Shown: one piece after another, positions 25,009-33,106 of the stretch
How the letters are laid out: the number at the start of each line of letters is the position of its first letter
Position numbering within the stretch: position 1 is the first letter of the stretch
Assembly: GCA_035701265.1 (NCBI GenBank)
Contig: DASSNU010000001.1
Span: 115,751-179,750, forward strand
DNA: 64,000 nucleotides
Source of the DNA: DASSNU01 sp035701265
GTDB taxonomy: Bacteria; Gemmatimonadota; Gemmatimonadetes; Gemmatimonadales; Gemmatimonadaceae
Direction of reading: 5' to 3'
Program-made: the position numbers and the translations under genes
The notes under the pieces: generated by a model
Told to the model about the DNA's origin: nothing
Databases searched by the model: none
Seen by the model: only the letters and a program-made list of their open reading frames with translations

Positions 25009-26510
25009 GAGGCGCGCGCTCCCGTCAGCTCGCGCACGATCTCCCGCTCATCGAAGGGCAGTCGCGTGGTTCCGCGGATCTGGTAGGTTTCGTGCCCCTT
25101 GCCGGCGAGCAGGACGACGTCCTCCGGCGCGGCGATCTCGAGCGCGCGCGCGATCGCCGCGCGACGATCCTCGATGCGCTCGTGGCAGCGCGCGTGCGTA
25201 CCGCGCTCCTTCAGCTCGGCGCGGAGACCCGCCTCGATCTCATCGAGGATGCGCTCCGGGTCCTCCGTGCGCGGATTGTCGCTCGTGAGGATCACCAGGT
25301 CAGCACCGCGCGCGGCAATGGCGCCCATGCGCGGGCGCTTGGCGCGGTCGCGATCGCCGCCGCACCCGACCACTACCACCAGCCGTCCACGCGTGAACGG
25401 GCGCAACGTGGCGAGCGCACGCTCGAGCGCATCCGGCGTGTGCGCGTAGTCGCGCAGCACCGCGGGAGACTGGTGAATCACCTCCAAGCGCCCCGGTACC
25501 TGCGGCGCGCGCTCCAGCGCGGAGGCGATCGCCGTGGGCGCGATGCCCATGCTCCACGCCGCGCCCGCCGCGCCGAGCGCGTTCGACACATTGAACGCGC
25601 CGAGGAGCGGCAGGTGCACGGGAAAGCGCTCGTCGCCGATCGCGAGCGTGAACGTGCTCCCCGATGCCGATCCGCGCACGTCGGCGGCACGCACGTCGGC
25701 CTCGCCCTCCATCGAGAACGTGATGCGCCGCGGCGCGCGGGGGAGACGCTGCCATGCGGGATCGTCGGCGTTCACCACGGCGGTGGCATCCGGTGCGAGC
25801 AGCGCGATGAGCCGCGCCTTGGCGGCGAAGTACGCGTCCAGCGTGCCGTGATAGTCCAGATGATCGTGCGTGAGATTCGTGAACACGGCGGTGCGAAAGA
25901 CAATGCCGTCCACCCGCCCCTGATCCAGACTGTGCGACGACACCTCCATGGCCACCGCGCGCGTGGACGCATCGGCCACCATCCGCAGCACGCGCTGCAA
26001 CTCGAAGGGGCCGGGTGTGGTGAGCCCACTCCCGCCCGGGAGCGGCGCACCCGCGCTCCCGGTGAGCACGCCGAGCGTGCCGATGGAGGCGGCCGGGTCC
26101 ATGCCGCCGTTCTGCAGGAGATGCCGCAGAATCCCCACCGTGGTCGTCTTGCCGTTGGTGCCCGTGACGGCGGCCATCGCGAGCGCGCGCGCGGGATGAT
26201 CGTAGAGCAGCGCGGCAAGCACCGCGGCGGCGCGGCGGCTATCGCGCACGACGACGGCGGGAACCGCTCCCGCCGCATCCGCGTCTTCCACGACCACCAT
26301 GGCCGCGCCGCGCTCCGCCACCTGTGGGAGGAATGCATGCCCGTCGCGCTCGGCCCCGCGTACGGCGACGAACAACGCGCCAGGTGATACCGCGCGGCTG
26401 TCATCCGTCATTGCGCTCACCGTGGCGGGAAGCGCGCCGCGGAGCTGCACCACGAGATCCGCCGTCCGCAGCGTGGCGACCACGTCGGCCACAGGCACGT
26501 CGCGCGGCAT
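25005..26510 (-). CDS. murE: UDP-MurNAc-L-Ala-D-Glu--2,6-diaminopimelate ligase
   Basis: Mur ligase of 501 residues that adds the third stem-peptide residue. The P-loop is GTNGKTTT near residue 116, and TNLTHDHLDYHGT is the MurE-type central motif. The C-domain contains DNPRTEDP, the DNPR signature that selects meso-diaminopimelate over lysine, so the wall is predicted to be of the mDAP type. The ATG shares one base with the ftsI stop (TGATG) and the end overlaps murF by four bases. Confidence 0.97.
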   Translation of the reverse strand: MPRDVPVADVVATLRTADLVVQLRGALPATVSAMTDDSRAVSPGALFVAVRGAERDGHAFLPQVAERGAAMVVVEDADAAGAVPAVVVRDSRRAAAVLAALLYDHPARALAMAAVTGTNGKTTTVGILRHLLQNGGMDPAASIGTLGVLTGSAGAPLPGGSGLTTPGPFELQRVLRMVADASTRAVAMEVSSHSLDQGRVDGIVFRTAVFTNLTHDHLDYHGTLDAYFAAKARLIALLAPDATAVVNADDPAWQRLPRAPRRITFSMEGEADVRAADVRGSASGSTFTLAIGDERFPVHLPLLGAFNVSNALGAAGAAWSMGIAPTAIASALERAPQVPGRLEVIHQSPAVLRDYAHTPDALERALATLRPFTRGRLVVVVGCGGDRDRAKRPRMGAIAARGADLVILTSDNPRTEDPERILDEIEAGLRAELKERGTHARCHERIEDRRAAIARALEIAAPEDVVLLAGKGHETYQIRGTTRLPFDEREIVRELTGARAS

Positions 26511-28564
26511 CAGTGGTCGGCCACCAACTGGACCAGGCTGCCGAAGCGCACCACCGACCCTGCAGCGGGCACCGTGCCGGTGACCACTCCCATACCGTCG
26601 AGCTGCACCCGCATTCCCGCCGCGTGCAGCCGGCGCACCGCCTCGCGCACGCCGAGGCCACGCACATCGGGAATGGCGTTCGGCTCGTCGTGTCGCGCCG
26701 GCGGCGCCTCGCCCGCGCGTACGGTGGTCGAGGCGAGGGAGACGATGTAGTGCGGCACGGAGTCCGGCGTGGCGCCGGTGGCGAGCGCGCTCGTCGTGTC
26801 CGCTTCGCGTGCCACGTCCCCCGCCGCTTCGGCGTCATGCTCCGCGCGTGGCGACTCCGCGTGCGCGGCGTTGCCGCGCGTCGCCACCATGCCGGCCGCC
26901 GCCGAACGCTCGCTGCTCTCGGCAAGCTGCCGGCGATCGAGCGCCGCATCGCGCGCGGCGAGCGCCGCCTGCAGCACGGTGCGTGACACCGGTGCCGCGA
27001 CGCTCCCGCCATAGTACTTCCCTTCCGGATCATCGATCTTGACGACGATCACGTACTGCGGATCGTCCGCCGGAAAGAGTCCCACGAACGATGCCGTGTA
27101 CGAGTTGCCCGTGTAGCGCCCGTGGCTCGTGCGCCACGCCGTGCCCGTCTTTCCCGCCACCTCGAAGCTGCCGAGCGCTGCCGCCTCGCCCGTTCCTTCC
27201 GCCACCGCGCCCAGGAGCATGCCCCGCACGGTGGCCGCGACGTCCTCACTCACCACGCGGCGTACCACGCGCGGCTCGTGACGGTAGAGGACGTGGCCAT
27301 CGGGGGAGCGAATCTCCTTCACCAGCGCCGGCTCCAGCAGCACGCCGCCGTTCGCCAGCGCCCCGTACGCGAGCGCGAGCTGCAGCGGGGTAACGGCGAT
27401 CTCGTACCCCATGGCCAGCGATGCCGCAGACCGCGCGCTCCACGCTTGCGGCTTGCGGAGCGTGCCGGAGGCTTCCGACGGAAACGTGACGCCGGTGGGC
27501 GTGCCGAAGCCGAAGTCGCGCAGCGTCTCGTACTCTTCGCGCGCGGTGAGCCGCTGGCTGAACTTCACGATGCCGATGTTGCTGGAGTGGCGGATCACGT
27601 CGCGCAGCGAGAGACGGTCGAAATGCTCCACGTCGTGGATGACGCGCCCATCCAGATCGTACACGCCGTTCTCGGTGTTCACGGTATCGTCCGGCGTGGC
27701 GCGTCCCAGGCCGAGCAGTGCCGCCGCCATGAACGGCTTGAGCGTGGAGCCCGGCTCGTACGGCTCGGTGAGGGCGGGACTGCCCGAGGCGATGCTCCCA
27801 CGCCGCTGGCTGGCGAGTGCGCGGATTTCGCCGCTGTGCGGATCGAGGACGACGATGTCCCCTCCCGATGCGCCGCTCGTCTCCACGGCCGTCTCGAGCG
27901 CCTGCTCGGCGATCTCCTGCAGCTCCTGCGACAGCGTGAGCACGACGTCGTTCCCAGGCGTGGGCGCCACTTCGGCGCGCGGCGCGATGTCGAAGCCATG
28001 CCCCCGCGCGTCGCGCAGCACCGTCATGCGCCCCGCGCGCCCGCGAAGGAGCGAGTCGAGGGCGAGCTCGATGCCGTCGATCGCGTGCCCGCGTGCATCC
28101 ACCAACCCGACCACGCGCCGCGTGGCTGTCCGCGCGGGGTAGGCGCGCTCCAGGATCGGCGTGGCATACACCCCGGGTACGGCGCCCGCCTTCGCGGCGG
28201 CCGCCGGCGCATAGGTGCCGGGAAGCGGCACCCAGGCGCGCGAGGTGTCGAGCGCGCGGCGCACGGCGGCGGTGGGGACACCGACATCACGAAGCGCGCG
28301 TCCGGCCATGCCGCGGTCGCGCAGCTCCCGTGGCGCTACGGCGAGCGTCACCATGTCGCGCGTCGTGGCCAGGACGGCGCCGCTCACGTCGCGGATCGTC
28401 CCGCGCGGTGCTGGCATCAGCTCGGTGCCGAAGTGCTGGCGCTCGGCGCGGCGCGCCCACTCCGCGCCTTCACGGAGCTGCACTTCGGCGGCGCGCGCGA
28501 CGACGGCGATTCCGAACAGGACCATGCCGAGGTGGATGAGACCGGCGCGGCTACGTCGCAGCAT
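26510..28564 (-). CDS. ftsI: Septal peptidoglycan transpeptidase FtsI (PBP3-type) with a C-terminal PASTA domain
   Basis: Class B penicillin-binding protein of 684 residues. One TM helix (about 8-26) is followed by the pedestal domain and then the transpeptidase domain. Its motifs are Ser273-Thr-Leu-Lys276 (catalytic), Ser327-Ser-Asn329 and KTGTA near residue 470. After the transpeptidase comes a long Ala/Glu-rich, probably disordered linker (about 545-620) and a single PASTA domain (about 625-684, IPDVRGLGVREAVRRLHAAG). A terminal PASTA resembles the Bacillus SpoVD and PBP2x type rather than the E. coli type. It follows ftsL after four bases and touches murE. Confidence 0.96.
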   Translation of the reverse strand: MLRRSRAGLIHLGMVLFGIAVVARAAEVQLREGAEWARRAERQHFGTELMPAPRGTIRDVSGAVLATTRDMVTLAVAPRELRDRGMAGRALRDVGVPTAAVRRALDTSRAWVPLPGTYAPAAAAKAGAVPGVYATPILERAYPARTATRRVVGLVDARGHAIDGIELALDSLLRGRAGRMTVLRDARGHGFDIAPRAEVAPTPGNDVVLTLSQELQEIAEQALETAVETSGASGGDIVVLDPHSGEIRALASQRRGSIASGSPALTEPYEPGSTLKPFMAAALLGLGRATPDDTVNTENGVYDLDGRVIHDVEHFDRLSLRDVIRHSSNIGIVKFSQRLTAREEYETLRDFGFGTPTGVTFPSEASGTLRKPQAWSARSAASLAMGYEIAVTPLQLALAYGALANGGVLLEPALVKEIRSPDGHVLYRHEPRVVRRVVSEDVAATVRGMLLGAVAEGTGEAAALGSFEVAGKTGTAWRTSHGRYTGNSYTASFVGLFPADDPQYVIVVKIDDPEGKYYGGSVAAPVSRTVLQAALAARDAALDRRQLAESSERSAAAGMVATRGNAAHAESPRAEHDAEAAGDVAREADTTSALATGATPDSVPHYIVSLASTTVRAGEAPPARHDEPNAIPDVRGLGVREAVRRLHAAGMRVQLDGMGVVTGTVPAAGSVVRFGSLVQLVADH

Positions 28565-28568
28565 CGCT

Positions 28569-28862
28569 CTACGGTTCGCGGCGAAGGATCACGACCTGCG
28601 TGTCGCTGGGAACGTGCATTCCCAGCCGGCGCTCCGCGATGGGGAAGAGATGCTGGCGGCTGGAGGCATCGCGCACATCGAGCTCGAGCCGCGCGCGGAG
28701 TGCGTCCAGCTCGCGCCGCTCCCGCTGCAGCGTGGTGAGCTGCCGCGCCTGGGCCATCCCCATCGTGCGCCTCCAGATGACGCTCGCCGCCACGAGCACG
28801 AAACCGAGGAGCGCGAGCGCCACCATCGTCCGCCGCCCGGCCCTTACGCGGCGCGTCGCCAT
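28569..28862 (-). CDS. ftsL: Cell division protein FtsL
   Basis: A 97-residue bitopic protein with a basic cytoplasmic tail, one TM helix (about 13-31) and a periplasmic coiled coil (about 38-75, with leucine spacing). This is the standard FtsL plan, and its place between rsmH and ftsI is the classical one. In other bacteria it forms the FtsQ-FtsB-FtsL complex that activates FtsWI. I chose the ATG at 28862, overlapping rsmH by 19 bases, because the longer open frame only adds low-complexity residues read out of phase with rsmH. Confidence 0.85.
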   Translation of the reverse strand: MATRRVRAGRRTMVALALLGFVLVAASVIWRRTMGMAQARQLTTLQRERRELDALRARLELDVRDASSRQHLFPIAERRLGMHVPSDTQVVILRREP

Positions 28863-29791
28863 GCGCGAAGCCGGGCGCTGCGCGCCCTCGGGTTCGACTC
28901 CACTTCCGGCGGTGCGGGACGCACCGGGCGTCGCGTCACCACGGTCCCCAGCGGCACGCCGCGACAGGTGCAGACCGGCTGTTCCGGCGGGCAGATGCAC
29001 GCCGCGCTCCAGTCGCGGAAGGCGTGCTTCACCATCCGGTCCTCGCCGGAGTGATAGGCGATCACGACCAGCACACCTCCCGGGCAGAGCCGGTCGCGCC
29101 AGAGCGGGAGCGCGGCGGCGAGTGCGTCCATTTCCTCGTTGACGGCCATGCGCACCGCCTGGAAGAGCCGCGCGAAGTCCGCCGGCCCGCTGCGTGCGCC
29201 GAGTGCCGCGCGAATGGCGCGGACGAGATCGTCGCTCGTCTGGAATGGCTGATCGCGGCGGCGTGCGACGATCGTGCGCGCCAGGCGCTGCGCGCGCGGC
29301 TCGTCGGCGTAGTCGCGAAAGAGCTGGGCCAGCTCCCGCTCGCTCGCGCCGGCGAGGAGCTCCGCGGCAGTACGCGGCGCATCGGGGCCCATGCGCATGT
29401 CCAGCGGCACGCCCCGCCGGAAGGAGAATCCGCGCTCGTCGCGATCGATCTGATGTGAGGAGACACCGAGGTCCAGTAGCACGCCATCGAAGCAGCCGCC
29501 GCCGAGCGCATTCGCCGCGCCCGCATCCGCAAAGTTCCCCTGGACGACGCGCAACCGCCCAGCCCGTTCCGCGTCCGCCAACCGTTCGCGCACCGCGCCG
29601 ACCGCCTGGGGATCTCGATCCAGCGCGGTGACGTGTGCGCCCCCGGCCAGGAGTGCGCGAGTGTGACCGCCACCGCCGGCGGTGCCATCGAGCACCGTGC
29701 GCGCGTCGCGAAGCAGCTCACGCACCGTCTCGACGAGTACCGGCGTGTGGTATGTGCTCTCCCGGGAAGTTTCGTCTGGCGGGATCGGCAT
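28844..29791 (-). CDS. rsmH: 16S rRNA (cytosine-1402-N4)-methyltransferase
   Basis: SAM-dependent methyltransferase of 315 residues (formerly MraW) acting on the 30S decoding centre. The SAM site is DGTAGGGGHTRALL (about 35-48). LLDLGVSSHQID, the VNEEM stretch and YHSGEDRMVK are conserved family motifs, and the Cys-rich CICPPEQPVCTC lies near the C-terminus. It opens the dcw cluster with no mraZ gene upstream. The ATG has a GGAG nine bases before it. A promoter-like element overlaps the ATG itself, which makes the true transcript start unclear. Confidence 0.96.
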   Translation of the reverse strand: MPIPPDETSRESTYHTPVLVETVRELLRDARTVLDGTAGGGGHTRALLAGGAHVTALDRDPQAVGAVRERLADAERAGRLRVVQGNFADAGAANALGGGCFDGVLLDLGVSSHQIDRDERGFSFRRGVPLDMRMGPDAPRTAAELLAGASERELAQLFRDYADEPRAQRLARTIVARRRDQPFQTSDDLVRAIRAALGARSGPADFARLFQAVRMAVNEEMDALAAALPLWRDRLCPGGVLVVIAYHSGEDRMVKHAFRDWSAACICPPEQPVCTCRGVPLGTVVTRRPVRPAPPEVESNPRARSARLRAWRRAA

Positions 29792-29819
29792 ACTAGCGTA
29801 CTCCGGAGCGCACCGTCAA
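29790..29819 (-). promoter_or_regulatory. Promoter-like element overlapping the rsmH start codon
   Basis: On the minus strand TTGACG (29819-29814) and TAGTAT (29795-29790) are 18 bp apart, the same hexamers and spacing as at mazG. The -10 box contains the first two bases of the rsmH ATG, so transcription would begin inside the coding region. Either it is fortuitous or a second, upstream promoter supplies translatable rsmH messenger. Confidence 0.35.
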
Positions 29820-29876
29820 GCGCGGCGCATCGGAGGTCTCCGCGCCTTGCTCGCACTCACGGAGCGCCCGAACGCA

Positions 29877-29911
29877 AAGCGCGCCCGCGGGACCGTCCCG
29901 CGGGCGCGCTT
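29877..29911 (-). terminator. Perfect 16-bp hairpin between the TPR gene and rsmH
   Basis: A perfectly paired 16-bp stem with a 3-base loop starts 29 bases after the TPR-gene stop and ends about 85 bases before rsmH. It is extremely stable because it is GC-rich. Only two T residues follow the stem, so it is an imperfect intrinsic terminator. Its position fits separating the upstream transcript from the dcw operon. Confidence 0.65.
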
Positions 29912-29940
29912 CGAGTCATGCGACGATCGAACGGCCACCG

Positions 29941-31662
29941 TTACTTGCAGAACTTCTTCTTCTGCCCTTCCACCGCCGGGAGGTACTGCGGGACCAGGTT
30001 CAGAAGCTGCCCGGCCATCTGCCCCGCTTCGGGGGACGCGGAACCGCCTTGCGGCAGCTCGATCTGCACGGTGGTGAACATGTCGCCCGCAAGCTGCGCC
30101 AGCTCGCAACTCTTCTCCTTCGCGTTTTGCCGCGTGGCGAGATCGCCGATCTTGAAGGCGGTGACGCCCAGCAGGAACTTGGTCTGCGGCTTGGTGGACG
30201 CATTGGCCGGCGTGAGCGAGTCCGCCGCCGACAGGATGCGGAGCGCCGCCTGATAATCGGGAATGGTCTTCGACTGCTCGGCCTGCTTGAAGAGCTGGTT
30301 CCCCTGGACGAGCATCATCTGCCCCACCAGCGAGGAATCCTCTCCCGCCTGCGCGGCCTTGCGCAGTGACACCGCGGCCGAATCGCTCTGACCGAGCTCG
30401 ATCTGTGCCTGCGCCAGGCGCAACCAGCCGTGCTCCACCTTCGGGTTCAACTCCACGGCGCGTTGCGCGGCGGTTACCGCCTGCTGATTCTGCCCGGCGG
30501 AACGCAACAACTGTGCGTGCAGCGACCAGAGATTGGCGTTCTGCGGGAACTTGGCCACGGCACGCGCCGTGGTCTCCGCGGCCTTCTGCGGCTGACTATC
30601 CGCTGCGTAGGCGCGCGCCAAGCGATCGAAGAAGGTGGAGTCCACCGAGGCCGTGTCGATGCGCGCCAGCTCTTCGCCGACCGCGGCCGCCTTGGTCCAG
30701 TCCTTGGCCGCGAGCTCGAGCAGAAAGTCCAGGCGGGTCAGGTCGGGATCGCCAGGATTGGCCTGCATCGCATCGCTGATGATCTTGAGCGCCACCTCGG
30801 GGTGACCGCTGCGCGCCAGCTCGTTGGCGATCTGCTGCTGCAGCTGCACGTTGTGCGGATCCTTGGGATCGGCCGCCACGAGCTGCGTCCACATCTCGAC
30901 GGCCTTGTCGATGTTGCCCTTGTCCTTGTACGCCTGCGCCAGAATGGCGAGCGCCGGCTTGTTCTTGGCGTCGATCTCCACGGCCTTGCTCGCGACCGCG
31001 ATCACCGAGTCTGACGGCGCTTTCGCGTTGAGCAGCGCATTCGCGAGACACACGCGCCCGATCGTGGACTGCGGATACGCCGCGATGGCCGCGCGGGCGT
31101 GGTTGATGGCCTCCTGTGGCTTGCCGTCGCGGATGGCGTTCTCGCACTTCTGTTCCGCCGGCAACTGCGCGCGCGCCGCCTCGAGCGACCGGATCACCTG
31201 GCGCACCGCGTCGGCGAGCGAGCCTTCGGCCGGCGGAAGTGGCTGCACCATGTCGGGGTCGCGGGTGAGCACGAGTTGCGTCTCGAGACGCACACCATGC
31301 CCCACGGGGGTGATGGAGCCCTCGAGGAAATCGTCCACCCGCATGTTCCGCGCGAGAAGCTGCGCGGTCACCTTGTCCGGTGGCAGCTCGGGATCGAAGC
31401 CGGCGTTTTGGAGATTGGTCTCGATCGACTGCTTGGAAATGATCTGGACGGAGCGCGACCACTTGTTGGCGAGGCGTTCCCGCAGCTCGTCCGCCGCCTC
31501 CACACCGAGGCGCTTGTCGGGCGCTCGGAGCGTGTGCACGAGGAACCGTGGCGCGTCTGCAGGGAGCGTCGAGCGGTACTGCGCTTCCGCTGGCGCCGCC
31601 GGGAACACCAGCACCACGCTCGCCGTCAGGAGAAGTGCTCCTAAACCCGTTGTAGCCTTCAC
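29941..31662 (-). CDS. Exported tetratricopeptide-repeat protein
   Basis: 573 residues. I start at the GTG at 31662, which has a TGGAGG eight bases upstream, rather than the longer ATG frame that would run through spacer next to the tRNA. It then has a signal peptide (about 1-30) ending in Ala-Glu-Ala-Gln. The next 140 residues resemble the alpha/beta N-domain seen in periplasmic TolB- or CsgG-like proteins. At least seven TPR units fill about residues 165-440, followed by a lower-complexity helical tail. A periplasmic scaffold is likely; the partner is unknown. It is the last gene before the strong hairpin. Confidence 0.8.
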   Translation of the reverse strand: MKATTGLGALLLTASVVLVFPAAPAEAQYRSTLPADAPRFLVHTLRAPDKRLGVEAADELRERLANKWSRSVQIISKQSIETNLQNAGFDPELPPDKVTAQLLARNMRVDDFLEGSITPVGHGVRLETQLVLTRDPDMVQPLPPAEGSLADAVRQVIRSLEAARAQLPAEQKCENAIRDGKPQEAINHARAAIAAYPQSTIGRVCLANALLNAKAPSDSVIAVASKAVEIDAKNKPALAILAQAYKDKGNIDKAVEMWTQLVAADPKDPHNVQLQQQIANELARSGHPEVALKIISDAMQANPGDPDLTRLDFLLELAAKDWTKAAAVGEELARIDTASVDSTFFDRLARAYAADSQPQKAAETTARAVAKFPQNANLWSLHAQLLRSAGQNQQAVTAAQRAVELNPKVEHGWLRLAQAQIELGQSDSAAVSLRKAAQAGEDSSLVGQMMLVQGNQLFKQAEQSKTIPDYQAALRILSAADSLTPANASTKPQTKFLLGVTAFKIGDLATRQNAKEKSCELAQLAGDMFTTVQIELPQGGSASPEAGQMAGQLLNLVPQYLPAVEGQKKKFCK

Positions 31663-31730
31663 GTTCGTGACCTCCAGAGCGTTAAACAGGTGTACCCCGG
31701 CAGGAGCCCCGAGGTCCACTCCCACGCGCA

Positions 31731-31804
31731 TGGGCGAAGAGGGACTCGAACCCCCGACATCCTGCGTGTAAGGCAGGCGCTCTAACCAACTGAGCTATTC
31801 GCCC
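31731..31804 (-). tRNA. tRNA-Val (anticodon TAC)
   Basis: A complete cloverleaf can be folded by eye: acceptor stem GGGCGAA with TTCGCCC, a D arm, the anticodon arm CCTGC/GCAGG with loop CTTACAC, and a T arm with TTCGAGT. The anticodon TAC reads GUA and, with modification, other valine codons. The discriminator is A and CCA is not encoded. It lies between a 55-codon gene and the exported TPR gene on the same strand. Confidence 0.97.
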
Positions 31805-31862
31805 GCTTCCATCCCTCCCCGCGTCGGCGCGCGATCGGCAGCACGGCTGCGCGCCGTTTCCT

Positions 31863-32030
31863 CTACTTGAGAATCGCCACCGGCACCAGCACGCAATACC
31901 CCACTACTAGCAGGATGGGCGCCAGCGTGACACCGCCGCGTGCGAGGTCGGCGAACCCTGCTGCCAGCGTAACGCCCGCCACCACCCACCAAACGGGGCT
32001 GCGGCGCGCCGGTGAATCCGGATTGGGCAT
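31863..32030 (-). CDS. Small membrane protein, 55 residues
   Basis: An ATG at 32030 opens a 55-codon frame ending in TAG at 31863. After a short polar start with two arginines (residues 9-10) come two hydrophobic segments, about residues 13-28 (starting PVWWVVAG) and 36-53, joined by a short polar turn. This makes a small double-spanning membrane protein with its C-terminal lysine at residue 55. A near-perfect promoter ends eight bases before the ATG and there is no Shine-Dalgarno sequence, so a leaderless messenger is expected. I recognise no family. It is probably co-transcribed with tRNA-Val. Promoter position, hydrophobic pattern and unbroken frame support it as real. Confidence 0.65.
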   Translation of the reverse strand: MPNPDSPARRSPVWWVVAGVTLAAGFADLARGGVTLAPILLVVGYCVLVPVAILK

Positions 32031-32038
32031 GAGCGGTT

Positions 32039-32067
32039 AGTGTAGGAGCGCCCGGAGAGCGTGTCAA
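32039..32067 (-). promoter_or_regulatory. Strong predicted promoter of the small membrane protein and tRNA-Val
   Basis: A perfect TTGACA (32067-32062 on the minus strand) and TACACT (32044-32039) are exactly 17 bp apart. The -35 box contains the stop codon of the upstream peptidase gene. Transcription would begin at about the ATG at 32030. This is the best sigma70-type match I found in the window. Confidence 0.75.
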
Positions 32068-33050
32068 GCAACGCCGCCGGCCCCCTCGCGTCCACCGCGA
32101 TCCTCCACGGCGGCGCCGCCACCCAACAGTTGCGCAAGCGCCTCGTCGCGCGCACGCCGATCCGCTTCCGCCTCCTGTCGCTCGGCTTCCTCGTCGCTCT
32201 GGCGCAGCGCTTCCCAGCGCAGCCGGTCGCGCCGGCGACGGATCGCATACAGCGGAAACACGAGCAGCGCGATGATGCCGGCCGCCACGCTCGCGTTCCC
32301 GAGGAGCGCAAGAATGCCATAGCGGCGCATGGTGTGCGATCGCCACCGGTGCTCGAAGTCGGCCAGCGTGAGACCGTACGCACTTCGCACGGCGCCATCC
32401 ATGGAGCCGGTGGCGCGCCACTGCTGGAAGAAGAGCGCGAGTCCGCGTTCCCGGTCAAGCGCGGCCAGCTCCGCCACGGCGCGGAAGGCGAGGGCGTAGC
32501 TGGCGCCCGCCTCCGCTTCGCCCGCCGCGAAGCCGCGATCGAGCGAGTCGAGCGCGGGCGCGCCGTGCGTCAACAGATGCACGCTCGTGGCAAGCACCGC
32601 GTCGCGTCCCCACTCGTGTGCGGCGTAGCTGGCGTATCCCTCATGGAACCAGCGGGGCGGCAGATCGCCCAACTGCTCGTGCAGCGCGAGATGCGCGAGC
32701 TCGTGGCGGAGCACCTGCGCGGGGTCGCCGGCGGCGCTCCCCGCCCATCGCCCCTGCATCACGATCACGTGCTGTGCGGGATCGGCCACGGCCGCGCCCC
32801 ACTCCGGCGCCGACGGCCCGCTCCACTCATGAAAGCGCGCCCGGTCGGGCGCCACGAGCACCAGCACGCGCTCCGACGGGCGCGGCAACCCGGGGAAGGT
32901 GTCGGTGCGCTGCGCGCTGTGGAGCAACGCGCGCGCGAGGGGCAGATCGGCCGGGTATGCGACGAAGGTGAAGCGACCGGCATCCAGCCGCTCGGGCGGC
33001 TGCGCGCTGGCCGCGGACGGGCCGGCGATCGCCACGAGCGCGCCGGTCAT
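32064..33050 (-). CDS. Exported zinc metallopeptidase of the peptidase-MA type
   Basis: 328 residues. The zinc motif HELAHLALHE (HExxH) is followed about 18 residues later by WFHEGYASYAAHEW, whose glutamate is the likely third ligand of a gluzincin. The N-terminus carries a short hydrophobic signal ending in Ala-Ser-Ala-Gln. The C-terminus has a TM helix (about 272-292) and a charged, helical cytoplasmic tail. The start is uncertain: an Arg-rich stretch just upstream would improve the signal peptide but contains no start codon in frame. Family members are poorly characterised cell-envelope proteases. It is downstream of a TPR protein and the che cluster. Confidence 0.75.
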   Translation of the reverse strand: MTGALVAIAGPSAASAQPPERLDAGRFTFVAYPADLPLARALLHSAQRTDTFPGLPRPSERVLVLVAPDRARFHEWSGPSAPEWGAAVADPAQHVIVMQGRWAGSAAGDPAQVLRHELAHLALHEQLGDLPPRWFHEGYASYAAHEWGRDAVLATSVHLLTHGAPALDSLDRGFAAGEAEAGASYALAFRAVAELAALDRERGLALFFQQWRATGSMDGAVRSAYGLTLADFEHRWRSHTMRRYGILALLGNASVAAGIIALLVFPLYAIRRRRDRLRWEALRQSDEEAERQEAEADRRARDEALAQLLGGGAAVEDRGGREGAGGVA

Positions 33051-33106
33051 CCAGTGCGCGGTCCGGCCGCGCGACGCGCGCGCGAGGCGCCGCCATGCCG
33101 CGCCTG

